Assembly: GCA_017456645.1 (NCBI GenBank)
Contig: JAFTIZ010000004.1
Coordinates: forward strand, 62,001-126,000
Length of the DNA stretch: 64,000 bases
Reading direction: 5' to 3'
Source of the DNA: Oscillospiraceae bacterium
GTDB lineage: Bacteria > Bacillota > Clostridia > Oscillospirales > Oscillospiraceae
This document shows positions 51,999 to 61,834 of this stretch, one piece after another. How positions within the stretch are numbered: the stretch's first letter is position 1; every line of letters begins with the position of its first letter. The notes under the pieces were generated by a model. The model was not told the origin of the DNA and searched no databases. It saw only the letters and a list, made by a program, of their open reading frames with translations. The position numbers and the translations under genes are program-made.

Positions 51999-53252
51999 TT
52001 ACTTGTACAGAGGGAATTTTTCGCAGATTTCAGCCACAGTAGCGTGAACCTCAGCCTGAGTGCCCTCGAAATCACGGGCGGTCAGACCGATGCAATGAGC
52101 GATCTGCTTCATCTCTGCCTCGCCCAGACCGCGGGTTGTAACCGCGGCGGTGCCGATGCGAACACCACTGGTGACAGCGGGCTTCTCAGGATCGTTAGGG
52201 ATAGCATTCTTGTTCAGGGTGATGTGGTTTGCGTCGCAACGAGTCTGCAGCTCCTTGCCGGTGATGTTCATAGGACGCAGATCCGCCAGCATCAGGTGAT
52301 TATCGGTGCCGCCGGTGACCAAATCAAAGCCCTCTTCCACCAAAGCGGAAGCCATGGCCTTGGCGTTCTTTACGACATTGTTGGCATAGGTCTTGAATTC
52401 AGGCTGCATAGCCTCACCGAAGCAAACAGCCTTGGCAGCGATAACGTGCTCCAGAGGGCCGCCCTGAGTGCCGGGGAAAACTGCAGAGTTCAGCTTCTTG
52501 GCGTACTCCTCACGGGCCAGAATCAGGCCGCCACGGGGACCGCGGAGAGTCTTATGGGTGGTGGTGGTGACGATATCGGCATAGGGCACGGGGCTCTGAT
52601 GAACGCCGCCGGCAACCAGACCGGCAATGTGCGCCATATCCACCATCAGCACTGCGCCAACCTCGTGGGCAATGTCGGCAAAGATGCTGAAATCGATGGC
52701 TCTGGGGTAAGCGGAAGCGCCGGCAATGATCAGCTTGGGCTGGCACTGCTTAGCCATATCACGGATCTGATCGTAGTCGATCAGGCCGGTGTCATGGTTG
52801 ACATCATAGGAAACCACATTATAGTACTTGCCAGAGATGTTGGCAGGGCTGCCGTGGGACAGGTGGCCGCCGTTGGCAAGGCTCATACCCATCATGGTAT
52901 CGCCGGGCTGCAGCAGAGCCAGCTGTACGGCCATGTTGGCCTGAGCACCGGAGTGTGGCTGAACGTTGGCAAACTCTGCGCCGAACAGCTTCTTGGCACG
53001 CTCGATACACAGTGCCTCCAGCTCATCGACGTGCTGGCAGCCGCCGTAGTAGCGCTTGCCAGGCAGGCCCTCGGCATACTTATTGGTCAAAATGGAGCCC
53101 ATGGCGGCAATGACAGCGGGAGAGGCAAAGTTCTCGGAGGCGATCAGCTCCAGACCGTCCTGCTGGCGAACCAGCTCCTTACCCATCATAGCAGCAATCT
53201 CGGGATCAAACTGAGAAACAAATCCGATGGAATCAATGGGTTTTCCGTACAT
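51999..53252 (-). CDS. glyA: Serine hydroxymethyltransferase
   Basis: Turns serine and tetrahydrofolate into glycine and methylene-THF; 417 residues. [47 protein letters not shown] (in parts) is the start I chose (ATG 53252, AAGGAA eight bases upstream); the longer open frame runs into the riboswitch. The PLP lysine is in [14 protein letters not shown], and [19 protein letters not shown] and [11 protein letters not shown] complete the family marks. Its leader has a glycine riboswitch with its own terminator. Confidence 0.97.
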   Translation of the reverse strand: MYGKPIDSIGFVSQFDPEIAAMMGKELVRQQDGLELIASENFASPAVIAAMGSILTNKYAEGLPGKRYYGGCQHVDELEALCIERAKKLFGAEFANVQPHSGAQANMAVQLALLQPGDTMMGMSLANGGHLSHGSPANISGKYYNVVSYDVNHDTGLIDYDQIRDMAKQCQPKLIIAGASAYPRAIDFSIFADIAHEVGAVLMVDMAHIAGLVAGGVHQSPVPYADIVTTTTHKTLRGPRGGLILAREEYAKKLNSAVFPGTQGGPLEHVIAAKAVCFGEAMQPEFKTYANNVVKNAKAMASALVEEGFDLVTGGTDNHLMLADLRPMNITGKELQTRCDANHITLNKNAIPNDPEKPAVTSGVRIGTAAVTTRGLGEAEMKQIAHCIGLTARDFEGTQAEVHATVAEICEKFPLYK

Positions 53253-53287
53253 AAATAATTCCTTCTTTCTAATTAATACCAAAAATT

Positions 53288-53312
53288 GCAGTCCCCACCA
53301 AATGAGGACTGC
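53288..53312 (-). terminator. Terminator of the glycine riboswitch
   Basis: GCAGTCCTCA on the minus strand (53303-53312) pairs with TGGGGACTGC (53288-53297), followed by TTTTT. The piece AGTCCTC of its 5' arm (53304-53310) is also complementary to GAGGACT at the aptamer base. Confidence 0.88.
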
Positions 53313-53334
53313 ACTTAACATACATGATACACAT

Positions 53335-53414
53335 CTCTGTCCGTTTGCCTGAGAGATTCGGCTTTCGCCTTGCACCTTCGGCACACAACTGAATGTGTTC
53401 TCCAGAGAGTCCTC
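53335..53414 (-). promoter_or_regulatory. Glycine riboswitch, single aptamer, before glyA
   Basis: On the minus strand ACTCTCTGGAGA, CCGAAGGTGCAAGGC, GAAAGCCGAATCTCTCAGG and CAAACGGACAGAG follow the glycine aptamer consensus (GGAGAG, CCGAAG..GCAA, CTCTCAGG, GGACAGAG). Only one aptamer is present; upstream a 7-bp hairpin CCTTCGG/CCGAAGG (53417-53423 with 53441-53447) takes the place of a first aptamer. When P1 does not form, GAGGACT (53408-53414) can pair with AGTCCTC of the terminator and prevent it; glycine binding would then favour termination (OFF). Confidence 0.93.
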
Positions 53415-53477
53415 TACCTTCGGTCTGATCCGGGGATTTTCCGAAGGCTTCATAGGGTATTTGGTTTTCTATATGTT

Positions 53478-53505
53478 AGTATACTTGTTTTTTGCAAAAT
53501 GTCAA
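53478..53505 (-). promoter_or_regulatory. Promoter of the glyA unit
   Basis: Minus strand TTGACA (53500-53505), 16 bases, TATACT (53478-53483). Confidence 0.75.
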
Positions 53506-53574
53506 CCACCGAGAAAAGTTTTGGAATATTGTACAGCACGCGGTCGAATACAGTGATATTTATGTGTATTTTTA

Positions 53575-53892
53575 TCAAAGACACTTGTCGCTCCTCGAAA
53601 TCAAAAACACCCTGTCGGCAAAGCCGCCCCGCTCCTCGTGTTTCTTCTGATACACCTGCATCAGTTTCTGCCGACCAACGCCCAGATCCTCCGCCAGAGC
53701 GAAGACGACTTCCAGAATATCCGCCAGCTCTTCGGCGTTGTGCGCCTGATGAAATTCCGCGACTTCCTCGTCCAGCTTTTTATCAAGGCATCGGGTGTAA
53801 TCCTCATCGTCCAGAATGCGGATCACAGGGTTCTCCCCTTTCTGACGAATCAGTTCCGGGATCCGATCACGAACCAGTTTGTTGTAGGTCAT
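53575..53892 (-). CDS. MazG-like nucleotide pyrophosphohydrolase
   Basis: A 105-residue all-helical pyrophosphohydrolase of the MazG/HisE clan. NKLVRDRIPELI is a family opening, DEEVAEFHQAHNAEELADILEVVFALAEDLG has the EExxE and ExxD metal motifs (in parts: EEVAEF, EELADILEV). It probably clears non-standard NTPs. The start overlaps the polysaccharide deacetylase stop by 4 bases (ATGA), so it is the second gene of a pair. Confidence 0.92.
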   Translation of the reverse strand: MTYNKLVRDRIPELIRQKGENPVIRILDDEDYTRCLDKKLDEEVAEFHQAHNAEELADILEVVFALAEDLGVGRQKLMQVYQKKHEERGGFADRVFLISRSDKCL

Positions 53893-54713
53893 TGCTTGCT
53901 CCTTTCATAACGTTCGCCGGGCAGCAGCCGCACCACTTCCCCATCCACACGGAACCACAGCGGCGTAACCGAAGGATTGTAAATGCCGCTATCCGTGATC
54001 TGCGCCTGCTTCATAGCCCGAAGATACCGAACGATCTGTAAGTGGGTCATGGGCAAAACATCCTCATCCTCCGCAACCCGGCGACAGATCTGCTCCATTT
54101 TCTCCCAAAGCTGCGCCGCATCCAGATCATAGGAATGACCTACGATTTGACACAGCGCCAGCTCCTCATCGGTTGCAAAAAAGCCGTCCACAAATGAATC
54201 CAATTCCGGCTCCAGATGGAAGATACCACAGCTCCAAAAATAAGGATCCTGCCACGGGAAATAATTATGTGTCAGCTCGGAATTGCGTCCGTATTCAAAG
54301 CCGCACTCCTTGACGCATTGATACACTGTTTCATCGTAAAAATGAAAGGGAACGCCAAAGCCTGCCACTTCCCTGCCGAACAGCTCCTCCAGCCGCCGCT
54401 TATCCTCACCCATTTCCCAAAGAATCTCCTCCCGGGTTTTGGTGCTGAGATAAGGATGCGTCAACGTATGAGATGCGATCTCATGGCCGTCATACAGATG
54501 GCGTACAGCCTCTATGCTCAGCCGCTTGACCACCATGCCGGTTTCATGCACCCATTCAAACTCCTGCTCCATCAGCTGGGAGTTCAGGTTGAACGTACCC
54601 TTGATGCCATAGCGGTTCAGCAGCGCCACAAAGCGAACGTCCTGTAAAATGCCATCGTCATAGGTAATATTAAAGGCCTTGGATTTGCCGTTCGGATAAC
54701 AACGGATGATCAT
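53889..54713 (-). CDS. Polysaccharide deacetylase family protein
   Basis: A 274-residue NodB-homology protein. The motif-1 Asp pair is in NITYDDGILQD, motif-2 metal histidines in SHTLTHPYL (HxxxH), with HEIA before it, and motif-3 like VAGFGVPFHFY; the fold matches the family, and there is no signal peptide, unlike many cell-wall deacetylases. So a cytoplasmic role on a sugar or other acetylated substrate is likely. GGTGAAGC precedes the ATG at 54713. A pyrophosphohydrolase follows in the same operon. Confidence 0.9.
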   Translation of the reverse strand: MIIRCYPNGKSKAFNITYDDGILQDVRFVALLNRYGIKGTFNLNSQLMEQEFEWVHETGMVVKRLSIEAVRHLYDGHEIASHTLTHPYLSTKTREEILWEMGEDKRRLEELFGREVAGFGVPFHFYDETVYQCVKECGFEYGRNSELTHNYFPWQDPYFWSCGIFHLEPELDSFVDGFFATDEELALCQIVGHSYDLDAAQLWEKMEQICRRVAEDEDVLPMTHLQIVRYLRAMKQAQITDSGIYNPSVTPLWFRVDGEVVRLLPGERYERSKQ

Positions 54714-54798
54714 AGCTTCACCTGCTTTCTATCGATGGTTCTATTATACCAAAACCCATGTACAATTCAACAGAAAACCGTATCCCATCAGGAATTAT

Positions 54799-54827
54799 TT
54801 GACTTTTTTCTGCACGGGCTTTATAAT
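54799..54827 (+). promoter_or_regulatory. Promoter of the cytidylate-kinase-like gene
   Basis: TTGACT (54799-54804), 17 bases, TATAAT (54822-54827), near consensus. Confidence 0.8.
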
Positions 54828-54860
54828 ATAAGTACAAACCAAATACAAGGAGGCGTTATC

Positions 54861-55463
54861 ATGGGTACGAAGATCATCACCATCAGCCGCCAGTTTGGCA
54901 GCGGCGGACGCAGCATCGGTCGGGAGGTGGCCGAACGGCTGGGCATCCCGTTTTACGATAAGGAGCTGGTCGAGCAGGTCGCACTAGAGTCCGGTTTCGC
55001 CCCTTCCTTCGTAGAGGAAAACGGCGAGCACTCCCCCACTCGCAGCCGTCTGGCTTACGCCTTCTCCCACCAGAGCATCCCGGGGGTCATGAACGGAATG
55101 TCCATCGCGGATTTTCTGTGGAGTGTGCAATGTAACGTCATTATGCAGCTGGCGGACAAGGGTCCCTGCGTCATTGTCGGCCGGAACGCGGATTACATTC
55201 TGAAGGATCGCAAGGATTGTCTGGACGTTTTCATCCACGCCGATACCGATTTCCGTGCTGACCGCATCGTCCGTCTGTACGGCGAATCCGAAAAGAGTCC
55301 CGTGGCTCGTCTGAACGAAAAAGACAAGCGCCGCATGATCAATTATCAGCACTACACCGGCCGGGTCTGGGGTCAAAGCGAGAACTATGACCTCTGCCTG
55401 AACAGCGGCGAGCTTGGCATTGAAACCTGCGTTGAGCTGATCGTCGCCGCCGCAACCAAATAA
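54861..55463 (+). CDS. Cytidylate kinase-like family protein
   Basis: A 200-residue P-loop kinase resembling cytidylate kinase. KIITISRQFGSGGRSIGREVAERLGIPFYD contains a GSGGRSIG loop in place of the classical Walker A lysine (parts shown), then VIVGRNADYIL and FIHADTDFRADRIVRLYGE; NEKDKRRMINYQHYTG is also typical for the family annotated as cytidylate kinase-like. True Cmk is a different, more canonical protein, so the substrate is not certain. AAGGAGG before the ATG and a strong promoter; monocistronic. Confidence 0.9.
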   Translation: MGTKIITISRQFGSGGRSIGREVAERLGIPFYDKELVEQVALESGFAPSFVEENGEHSPTRSRLAYAFSHQSIPGVMNGMSIADFLWSVQCNVIMQLADKGPCVIVGRNADYILKDRKDCLDVFIHADTDFRADRIVRLYGESEKSPVARLNEKDKRRMINYQHYTGRVWGQSENYDLCLNSGELGIETCVELIVAAATK

Positions 55464-55465
55464 CA

Positions 55466-55500
55466 AAAAAGCATCCGGTGAACACACCGGATGCTTTTCT
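55466..55500. terminator. Bidirectional terminator between convergent genes
   Basis: GCATCCGGTG (55471-55480) pairs perfectly with CACCGGATGC (55485-55494); A run before and T run after. Confidence 0.92.
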
Positions 55501-56057
55501 TATTTCCGTTTTTTGTCCTTAAGGCCGCCGCTGAAGCAGGCCAAACCCAGAATGCCACACAGAGCGGCAGCTTCCAGAATAAATTCGATCAGGCGGAAGC
55601 TGAAAATATATCCACCAAGATCAAATACCAGAAAACGCACCACAAAGGTAACGATCAGCACCAGCACCGTCAGGCTCTTGCTGAGCATGCCCCAGCCGAT
55701 GCCAAGCATGGCCGCACCGCAAAGAACATAGCCCACCACTGCCAGAATGATCCGCAGCACGCTGCCGCCGGAGAAGCTTTGCAGCAGCAAAAGAAGACAG
55801 TACCCTGCGCCCATGATGCCGTAAACGTTAGGCAGATCCAGCTTGATGCCACGAATCATCACCATGTAAGCAGCTTCAAGAAGCATGGGCAGGATCAAAA
55901 ATACGATCAAATTCCACACACCGGCACTTTCCGGACGGGTAAAGCCAAAGAAATATGCGATCCGCAGAAAAAACGCGCAGCCCATCAGTGCCGCCGCGGC
56001 GACATGCTGCTTGCTGTCAAAATCCATCCGGTATCGATAGGTTTGCTTCAATGCCAT
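55500..56057 (-). CDS. Hypothetical six-helix membrane protein
   Basis: A 185-residue protein with about six hydrophobic helices from residue 20 to 175 and a basic end (LKDKKRK). I do not recognise the family. GGAGGTGTAAGCTATG gives a clear start at 56057. It is convergent with the cytidylate-kinase-like gene and shares its terminator. It could be a transport or signalling membrane protein; nothing more can be said. Confidence 0.75.
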   Translation of the reverse strand: MALKQTYRYRMDFDSKQHVAAAALMGCAFFLRIAYFFGFTRPESAGVWNLIVFLILPMLLEAAYMVMIRGIKLDLPNVYGIMGAGYCLLLLLQSFSGGSVLRIILAVVGYVLCGAAMLGIGWGMLSKSLTVLVLIVTFVVRFLVFDLGGYIFSFRLIEFILEAAALCGILGLACFSGGLKDKKRK

Positions 56058-56116
56058 AGCTTACACCTCCCAGCTTTCGTTTATTATACGTCAAGAAGCG
56101 GCAAAATGCAACGGTT

Positions 56117-57268
56117 TTATACACCCACCGCTTCGCCGTCGGAAATACGAATGTTTACGCCATTGACCTCCACATTCTCGTCGGCATTGATCAAAATGTA
56201 CTTCACTCCGCCGATGATACGGGTCTCGATCAAATCCGTCCGATCAGGCGCGACTTTGATGATCACGTCCGGAGTCTGAACCTCAAAGCGCTTGTTGTCG
56301 ATGATGTTTTTCGGATGCACATCCGCCTCAAAGCCAAAGGCCTCATCATATTCCACGCTGAACTTTGCCAGACGTTCCTCCGAGACGCCGCAGGAGGACA
56401 GCACATCCTTCACATCGTCCTTGCTCACCGTCAAGGCTTCGGGAACCTTGGCCTCCTTGTGCAGCTCAATGCGCTGGCACAGCTGGTCGTGAACCGTCTG
56501 CACCACATCCATGCTGCACTCATCCTCCAGCGCCGTAGTCAGCAGCGCCTCGAAGGACTTCTTCTGCTCAGCCGCAGGCTTGGGAATAGGTGTATTGAAC
56601 ACCGCAGCCACAAAATCTTCATGGCTGTCCTTGGGGCTGTGGGTGTAATAGAGCGCATTGTAAATATTCGTAGCCCGATTATCAAAGGCCGGGAACAGAA
56701 AGCCCAGCTCCGGCGCGGATACGATATTCAGCATGCCGCCGTCATGGAATTCCTTGGTCTCGGGGATGTAGTGCAGATTGGCCTTGGTCTGCTTAACGGG
56801 GCAGATGGCGCACATCAGATAGGTATAGACCTCAGAGGAATTATCCGATTGGGTATCATCATCCTTGCTTTTGAAGGGCACATCGTAGCTGTCGCAGCCC
56901 AGCAGGATCAGGTAGCTAGAGTCCAGAGAAACGGTTTCAATGACCTTCTTGTAAAAGTCCATCCGCAGGTTTTCTTCCTTCAGCTTACTTTCCCGCAGCT
57001 CCATCAGCAGCTTATGCTCCGGGCTGTCGGCCACCTGAGAGGTCTTGAAGGTGATGTCGATCAGATTTTTTCCCAGCTGGCCGGACAGAGTGCGGCGCAG
57101 CAGGGCGAAATATTTATCGGACTCATTTTCCGGCATCATGCCGGTGCTCTGACGGAACTCAGAAATGATCTCTTTATTGTCATTGACGTAGCAGCCAAAC
57201 AGCGCCGTCATATTGCTGCGATCCCGACGGACTCTACGCCGGATCTCGCCGATTTCCTTGGTATTCAT
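56117..57268 (-). CDS. DUF4317 family protein
   Basis: A 383-residue protein of the DUF4317 family (in parts: MNTKEIGEIRRRVRRDRSNM, GCYVNDNKEIISEF). It has no signal or membrane helix, is mixed alpha/beta, and its function is unknown. Family members occur widely in gut Clostridia and are usually single genes. I start at 57268 with GAGGA six bases upstream; the frame stays open eleven codons more without a ribosome site. Confidence 0.88.
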   Translation of the reverse strand: MNTKEIGEIRRRVRRDRSNMTALFGCYVNDNKEIISEFRQSTGMMPENESDKYFALLRRTLSGQLGKNLIDITFKTSQVADSPEHKLLMELRESKLKEENLRMDFYKKVIETVSLDSSYLILLGCDSYDVPFKSKDDDTQSDNSSEVYTYLMCAICPVKQTKANLHYIPETKEFHDGGMLNIVSAPELGFLFPAFDNRATNIYNALYYTHSPKDSHEDFVAAVFNTPIPKPAAEQKKSFEALLTTALEDECSMDVVQTVHDQLCQRIELHKEAKVPEALTVSKDDVKDVLSSCGVSEERLAKFSVEYDEAFGFEADVHPKNIIDNKRFEVQTPDVIIKVAPDRTDLIETRIIGGVKYILINADENVEVNGVNIRISDGEAVGV

Positions 57269-57344
57269 AATATCCTCACAATGAATTGGATTTGCGGCCA
57301 CGCCGCCTGATGATTATAGCATAGTTCTCCGACGAATGCCACAC

Positions 57345-57376
57345 AAAAATTGACGCACCTGCACGGGTGCGTCAAT
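57345..57376 (-). terminator. Terminator of pgsA
   Basis: TTGACGCACC (57350-57359) pairs with GGTGCGTCAA (57366-57375); on the minus strand TTTTT follows. Marks the end of the recA operon. Confidence 0.88.
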
Positions 57377-57380
57377 TTTA

Positions 57381-57911
57381 TCATTCCCACAGACATTTCC
57401 AGTTGCGGATAAAGTACTCCACGCCAGAGTAAACCGTGGTAACCACGATCACGCCCACCACGATAGCGCACAGCCATCCAATTGTGGGGAACGCCATCAT
57501 AAAGCACAGGCCGATCATGGAGCTGGCGGTTTTGACCTTTCCGCTCCAGCCGGCAGCGATCACCACGCCCTTGCCCACAGCCACCAGCCGCAGGCCGGTA
57601 ACCGCAAACTCACGGGTAAGCACGATCATCAGCGCCCACGCCGGCACCTGCCCCCACTGGCAGAACATAACCATACAGGCGATGGTCAGCAGCTTATCCG
57701 CCAGCGGATCCAGAAATTTTCCAAAATCGCTGACCTGATTGTACTTTCTGGCGATCAGACCGTCAACGTAATCTGTCAGGCTAGCCAGAATAAACACACC
57801 CAGCGCGATCCACATCCAGTAATTGGGCTGACCGCCGCTCAGATACATGAAAGCCATATACACCGGGATAAACGCCACCCGGATCAATGTGATCTTGCTT
57901 GCTAAGGTCAT
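57381..57911 (-). CDS. pgsA: CDP-diacylglycerol--glycerol-3-phosphate 3-phosphatidyltransferase
   Basis: Makes phosphatidylglycerol phosphate in the membrane. 176 residues with about five helices. The CDP-alcohol transferase motif DYVDGLIARKYNQVSDFGKFLDPLADK has all Asp and Gly in the pattern Dx2DGx2ARx8Gx3Dx3D. The start overlaps the rimO stop by 4 bases; it is the last gene of the recA operon, and its end carries a strong terminator. Confidence 0.96.
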   Translation of the reverse strand: MTLASKITLIRVAFIPVYMAFMYLSGGQPNYWMWIALGVFILASLTDYVDGLIARKYNQVSDFGKFLDPLADKLLTIACMVMFCQWGQVPAWALMIVLTREFAVTGLRLVAVGKGVVIAAGWSGKVKTASSMIGLCFMMAFPTIGWLCAIVVGVIVVTTVYSGVEYFIRNWKCLWE

Positions 57912-59242
57912 GCTTCATCCTCCACAAGATAGCCCGACAGGTCGCCCTCAACCAGTCCGTCGATGTAAACCGTCACGAAATTGCCTTCGGAAAGATCCTC
58001 GTCGCTGGCGATCCATACTCTGCCGTCGATGTCCGGAGAATCGGCGTATGTACGGCCGTAATATTGCTCAAACTCTTCATCAAAGCCATCCACCAGTACC
58101 CGAAGGCATCTGCCGATCATGGCTTCATTGTACTCGTCCATGATGCGGGACTGGATGGTCTCGACCATGGCGGCGCGAGCCATGGCGGTCTCGCTGTCGG
58201 GATGCTCCATTTCCGCAGCGGGAGTGCCCTCCTCCGGTGAGAACGGGAACGCACCCACCCGCTCCAGCTTCAGTTCCTTTAGGAACAAGCACAGCTCCTC
58301 AAACTCCGCCTCTCCCTCACCGGGAAGTCCCGTGATGATGCTGGTGCGAAGAACCAGACCGGGAATGCGGCTGCGCAGCTTGGCAAACAGCTGACGCAGA
58401 TACGCCCCGTCGCCACGGCGGTTCATGAGGGAAAGAATCTTGCTGTTGCAATGCTGGATGGGAATATCCAGATAATTTACGATCTTGGGCTCCGAGGCAA
58501 TGACGTCGATGAGATCATCATCGATCTCGTCAGGATATAGATAATGGATCCGAACCCATTCGATGCCATCGATCTGACACATCTGTCGAAGCAGCTGCGG
58601 CAGCAGGCGCTGATTTCCCGGCAGGTCAGTGCCGTAGCGGCTGGTATCCTGCGCCACCACGATCAATTCCTTGACACCGCTGGAAGCCAGCAGACGAGCC
58701 TCATACAGCACATCATCCATCTGACGGCTGCGGAATTTGCCCCGCAGATAGGGAATCACGCAGTAGGCGCAGCGATTGTCGCAGCCCTCGGCGATTTTGA
58801 TGAAGGCATAATGTTCAGGAGTGGTGACAATGCGTCCGGTTTCCAGCTCCGGCGCATCGATGGAGCCGAATTTGGATACACTTTCGCCCTCCAACAGCCG
58901 GTCGATGGCGGCGACTACATCGCCATAGCTGCCGGTGCCCAGAACACCGTCCACCTCAGGCAGTTCCTCCATGATCTGATCCTGATACCGCTGGGAAAGA
59001 CAGCCGGTGACCAGAATCTTACCCACACTCCCCTGCTGCTTCAGCTGAGCCGTCATCAAGATAAAGTCGATGGCTTCGGATTTTGCCGAATCGATAAAAC
59101 CGCAGGTGTTGATGACCACCACATCGCAGCCCTCGATGCCGGCGCAGACCGTATGTCCGGCCTCCTGCACGCGGTACATCATCCGCTCGCAATCCACCTG
59201 ATTCTTGGCGCAGCCAAGGGAAATAAAACCTATATTAGCCAT
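57908..59242 (-). CDS. rimO: Ribosomal protein S12 methylthiotransferase
   Basis: Radical-SAM enzyme that adds a methylthio group to Asp of ribosomal protein S12. 444 residues. N-terminal methylthiotransferase domain with three cluster cysteines (GCAKNQVDCERMM; NTCGFIDSA; TGCLSQ), radical-SAM motif CDNRCAYCVIPYLRG, and C-terminal TRAM domain. I start at 59242 with AGGAGG six bases upstream; it overlaps recX by 8 bases. Confidence 0.96.
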   Translation of the reverse strand: MANIGFISLGCAKNQVDCERMMYRVQEAGHTVCAGIEGCDVVVINTCGFIDSAKSEAIDFILMTAQLKQQGSVGKILVTGCLSQRYQDQIMEELPEVDGVLGTGSYGDVVAAIDRLLEGESVSKFGSIDAPELETGRIVTTPEHYAFIKIAEGCDNRCAYCVIPYLRGKFRSRQMDDVLYEARLLASSGVKELIVVAQDTSRYGTDLPGNQRLLPQLLRQMCQIDGIEWVRIHYLYPDEIDDDLIDVIASEPKIVNYLDIPIQHCNSKILSLMNRRGDGAYLRQLFAKLRSRIPGLVLRTSIITGLPGEGEAEFEELCLFLKELKLERVGAFPFSPEEGTPAAEMEHPDSETAMARAAMVETIQSRIMDEYNEAMIGRCLRVLVDGFDEEFEQYYGRTYADSPDIDGRVWIASDEDLSEGNFVTVYIDGLVEGDLSGYLVEDEA

Positions 59243-59864
59243 TCCATTCCTCCTGGAATTCATCGAAATCTAATTGCCGCAAAGCGCTGCGGATGTCGCC
59301 GTAGCTATGACCTCTGCGCAGCAGGGCATCAATGGCTCGCTTGCGTGCGCGCTCGTCGGAGTCCGCCGTCAGACGGCTGCGCAGAAAGGACAGGATATTC
59401 TCCGTCTGATCCGGATAATCGGCCAGCGCTTCGTCCCAGTATTCCTTGGGTACGCGCTTTTCGTACAGCGCCTGCTTAGCTCTTGCCAGGCCGTAACCCT
59501 TGGCGGCGCAGCGGCTGACGATCATCGATGCCGTCTGTCGATCATCTACCAGACGCAGTTCCTCCATCCATGCCACCGCCTCCGCAGCCTGCACGGGATC
59601 CTCGCCCTTCTGAATCAGCCGACGCTTCAGATCGTTCTTGGAAACATCGGAGGCCGTTACGATCCGAACCGCCCGCATTTTGGCACTCATCTGACCGGCA
59701 GCAGTGCGCAGCGCAGCCATCTCCTGCTCGGTCAGCTCCTGACCGGTATACAGGCAGTGATCCTCTATGGTCTGGCGGTACAGCCGCAGAATGCTGCCGT
59801 CGTCAAATTCCACACGGTAACGTCCGACCCCATCGGGTTTCGATGCAAATTTATTAATCCTCAT
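59235..59864 (-). CDS. recX: Regulatory protein RecX
   Basis: Modulates RecA filament activity, 209 residues. Three helical repeats are seen, with typical short motifs ([57 protein letters not shown], in parts). It overlaps the recA end by 11 bases and the rimO start by 8, the usual recA-recX order. Confidence 0.94.
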   Translation of the reverse strand: MRINKFASKPDGVGRYRVEFDDGSILRLYRQTIEDHCLYTGQELTEQEMAALRTAAGQMSAKMRAVRIVTASDVSKNDLKRRLIQKGEDPVQAAEAVAWMEELRLVDDRQTASMIVSRCAAKGYGLARAKQALYEKRVPKEYWDEALADYPDQTENILSFLRSRLTADSDERARKRAIDALLRRGHSYGDIRSALRQLDFDEFQEEWNG

Positions 59865-60957
59865 CGTCGAAATCGTCCGCGCTTACAGCCACGGGACGCT
59901 CGGCAGCCTTAGCGGTCTTGGGCTCAATGCCCATGAGCTTGCTCATATTTTCACGAACCTTGGCTTCCACCTGCTCAGCAATATCGGGATTGGCCTGCAG
60001 GTAAGCCTTCACGCTGTCCTTACCCTGACCGATCCGCTCGTCGCCCATGCTGAACCAGCTGCCGCTCTTCTGGACGATATCCAGCTGTACAGCCAGATCC
60101 ACCAGTTCGCCCCACTTGCTGATACCCTGACCGTAGTAGATATCGAAGAAGGCCTCACGGAAAGGAGGCGCGACCTTGTTCTTAACAACCTTGACACGGG
60201 TCTTGTTGCCGATGACATTGCCGCCTTCCTTGATGGACTCTACACGCCGCACATCCAGACGGATGGAGGAATAGAACTTCAGGGCGTTGCCACCTGTGGT
60301 AGTTTCGGGGTTGCCGTACATCACACCGATCTTCATACGAAGCTGGTTGATGAAAATGACCACACAATTGGTCTTGGCGATTGTGCCGGCCAGTTTGCGC
60401 AGAGCCTGGCTCATCAGACGAGCCTGCAGACCCACATGAGCATCACCCATCTCGCCCTCGATCTCCGCACGGGGAGTCAGCGCAGCCACGGAGTCCACGA
60501 CCACGGCATCCACAGCACCGGAGCGCACAAGTGCGTCGGTAATCTCCAGCGCCTGCTCGCCGGTATCGGGCTGGGAAACCAGCAGATTGTCCGTATCCAC
60601 ACCTAGCGCCGCCGCATACACGGGGTCCAGCGCATGCTCGGCATCCACGAAGGCAACTTCTCCGCCCCGCTTCTGAGCCTCTGCCAGAATGTGCAGAGCC
60701 AAAGTGGTCTTACCGGAGGACTCAGGGCCATAGATCTCAATGATTCTACCCTTGGGCACACCGCCGATGCCCAGCGCCGCATCCAGCGCCAGAGAGCCGG
60801 TGGGAATCGCCTCCACGTTCATCTCAGGACGATCGCCCAGACGCATGACCGTGCCCTTACCAAAATTCTTGTCGATCTGAGACAGAGCAGTCTGCAGAGC
60901 CTTCTTCTTATCAGATGCGGGGGTAGGTGCTTCATAGGTCGTCTTTTTCGTTGCCAT
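59854..60957 (-). CDS. recA: Recombinase RecA
   Basis: Strand-exchange ATPase and SOS activator, 367 residues. Walker [22 protein letters not shown], Walker [10 protein letters not shown], ATPase motif [22 protein letters not shown] (loop L2, in parts). The start at 60957 has GAAGGAAG upstream; the frame remains open upstream but lies over prmC. It is located between prmC and recX in one operon. Confidence 0.98.
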   Translation of the reverse strand: MATKKTTYEAPTPASDKKKALQTALSQIDKNFGKGTVMRLGDRPEMNVEAIPTGSLALDAALGIGGVPKGRIIEIYGPESSGKTTLALHILAEAQKRGGEVAFVDAEHALDPVYAAALGVDTDNLLVSQPDTGEQALEITDALVRSGAVDAVVVDSVAALTPRAEIEGEMGDAHVGLQARLMSQALRKLAGTIAKTNCVVIFINQLRMKIGVMYGNPETTTGGNALKFYSSIRLDVRRVESIKEGGNVIGNKTRVKVVKNKVAPPFREAFFDIYYGQGISKWGELVDLAVQLDIVQKSGSWFSMGDERIGQGKDSVKAYLQANPDIAEQVEAKVRENMSKLMGIEPKTAKAAERPVAVSADDFDDED

Positions 60958-60958
60958 A

Positions 60959-61834
60959 TTAATCTTCCTTCTTTCCGTATTGGGCCAGTACTGCCCGTTC
61001 TCTGTCGTTATAATCTCTGGTTCGTTCCAGAACTGTGTAGCCGTTGGTTTCCAGCAGGCGGCAGATATCGTCGCCTTGGCTGGGATCATATTCAAAACAA
61101 AGGTAGCCGCCGCTCTTCAGGGCACGGGTGTAGTTTTTGATGATGGAGCGATAAAAATCCAATCCATCCTCACCGCCGTGGAGCGCCAGATGGGGCTCAT
61201 AGTCCGCCACGCTGGCAGGCAGCTCTTCCATTTCCTTGGTCGTGATGTAGGGAGGGTTCGATACGATCATATCAAACTTCCCCATGAATGCCGGCGGCGG
61301 AGTCAGCGCATCGGCCTGCACGCAGGTCACTCTTCCGCCCAGCTTCTGACGTGTTACATTTCTTTTTGCCACCGACAGCGCATCCTTGGAAATATCCGCC
61401 AGTGTCACCTTCGCATCCTTGACCCGATGAGCGATAGCCAGACCGATGCAGCCGGAGCCGGTGCACAGGTCAAGAATCCGGGGCTCCTGATCGAGGAACA
61501 GCGCCTTTTTGATAGCCATCGCAGTGACTGCGCAGGTATCGTCACGGGGGATCAGAACGTTAGGATCCACATACAGCGTCATGCCGTAAAACTCCCACTC
61601 ACCCAGTACGTAGGCAAGGGGCTCGCCGGACAGTAGCCGCTGCACCGCGGCGTCCATAGCCTCGCAGATGGCTTCGCAGGCGTACTTCTCCCGATCCGCC
61701 AGAACGGCCTCCCGACTCTTTCCGGAAACGTAGCACAGCAGGTTTCGCGCCAGCAGGCTTGCGGTCTGCTGATCCTCCACTTCCATAAGGCTGCGGCGTG
61801 CATCCAGATACAGTTGGGCGTAGGTTTTTACCAC
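60959..61834 (-). CDS. prmC: Peptide chain release factor N5-glutamine methyltransferase
   Basis: Methylates the GGQ glutamine of release factors 1 and 2. 291 residues. N-terminal helical domain, SAM motif [16 protein letters not shown], and the catalytic motif VSNPPYIT. It overlaps the DUF1385 end by 7 bases. The usual partner prfA is not in the window. Confidence 0.95.
   Translation of the reverse strand: MVKTYAQLYLDARRSLMEVEDQQTASLLARNLLCYVSGKSREAVLADREKYACEAICEAMDAAVQRLLSGEPLAYVLGEWEFYGMTLYVDPNVLIPRDDTCAVTAMAIKKALFLDQEPRILDLCTGSGCIGLAIAHRVKDAKVTLADISKDALSVAKRNVTRQKLGGRVTCVQADALTPPPAFMGKFDMIVSNPPYITTKEMEELPASVADYEPHLALHGGEDGLDFYRSIIKNYTRALKSGGYLCFEYDPSQGDDICRLLETNGYTVLERTRDYNDRERAVLAQYGKKED

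Noticed and set aside
52044..53258. Open frame of about 400 codons on the plus strand opposite glyA
   Set aside because: Shadow of glyA with no ribosome site or known domain.
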